From Cytophagales bacterium (GTDB taxonomy: Bacteria; Bacteroidota; Bacteroidia; Cytophagales; Spirosomataceae), in assembly GCA_028868395.1 (NCBI GenBank), contig JAGWUO010000078.1, positions 1 to 6,181 of the forward strand: 6,181 nt of DNA. The letters run 5' to 3'. The position numbers and the translations under genes were made by a program. The notes under the pieces were generated by a model, which saw only the letters and a program-made list of their open reading frames with translations, was not told the DNA's origin and ran no database searches. Shown in pieces: positions 6,089 through 6,181 of this stretch; position 1 is the first letter of the stretch; each line of letters begins with the position of its first letter.

Positions 6089-6124
6089 AAAAAGAAAGGA
6101 ATCATTCCTTGAAATTAATTCAAA

Positions 6125-6181
6125 TTATTTCGCAGCTAATGCTTTGATCATTGTCTCGCCAATATCAGCAGGAGAGTAAAC
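6125..6181 (-). CDS. sucD: probable succinyl-CoA ligase alpha subunit, C-terminal end only
   Basis: Eighteen codons and a TAA stop are visible, entering from the right edge and in frame to it. The peptide VYSPADIGETMIKALAAK resembles the C-terminus of SucD, where a block such as VxSxADIGE followed by a short amphipathic helix ends the protein (E. coli ends with a related ADIGEALKTVL). SucD with SucC converts succinyl-CoA, ADP or GDP, and phosphate to succinate, CoA and nucleoside triphosphate in the TCA cycle. The call rests on a short peptide, so other CoA-ligase relatives remain possible. Confidence 0.6.
   Translation of the reverse strand, partial: VYSPADIGETMIKALAAK

Noticed and set aside
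6055..6105. Upstream ATG (6105) as the DUF4271 start
   Set aside because: It gives an overlong N-terminal region before the signal peptide and encodes straight through the terminator-like hairpin. Kept only as an alternative.
1..6181. Mobile element, CRISPR array, tRNA or rRNA
   Set aside because: No transposase-like protein, regularly spaced direct repeats or tRNA-like segments were recognised; nearly all sequence is explained by conserved housekeeping and T9SS genes.

Overview
The window comes from a Bacteroidota chromosome, probably a member of Cytophagales. The evidence is a type IX secretion (T9SS)/gliding motor gene set, TAnnTTTG-type promoter boxes, and weak or absent Shine-Dalgarno sequences. 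The order-level guess is an inference from the overall look of the GldM and GldL sequences. All real genes lie on the minus strand, so transcription runs from the right end of the window to the left.

In transcription order the layout is as follows. The last 18 codons of a probable sucD (succinyl-CoA ligase alpha subunit) lie at 6125-6181. A DUF4271-like polytopic membrane protein follows (4939-6054, or to 6105 with the upstream ATG); its start is overlapped by an intrinsic-terminator-like hairpin. Next is a HemD-like (uroporphyrinogen-III synthase family) gene (4066-4845), with its own promoter candidate inside a long inverted repeat. A strong 18-bp stem bidirectional terminator (4029-4071) closes that unit. 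Then come the T9SS core genes: porP/sprF (3012-4001), gldK/porK (1706-2857), gldL/porL (934-1671) and gldM/porM (931 to the left edge, 3' end missing). gldN/porN would be expected just beyond the left edge.

PorP/SprF is an outer-membrane beta-barrel. GldK is the outer-membrane lipoprotein that forms the periplasmic ring with GldN. GldL and GldM form the inner-membrane proton-driven motor, and the GldM periplasmic shaft reaches the GldK/GldN ring. The order porP-K-L-M matches the Porphyromonas gingivalis porPKLMN locus rather than the Flavobacterium gldJ-gldKLMN arrangement.

No mobile element, CRISPR array, tRNA or rRNA was seen. No gene-free stretch exceeds about 155 bases. No wholly new system is evident. 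The most interesting points are the HemD-like and DUF4271 genes next to the T9SS locus, the hairpin over the DUF4271 start, the inverted repeat around the hemD-like promoter, and an Asp30/Ala31 arrangement in the GldM transmembrane helix.
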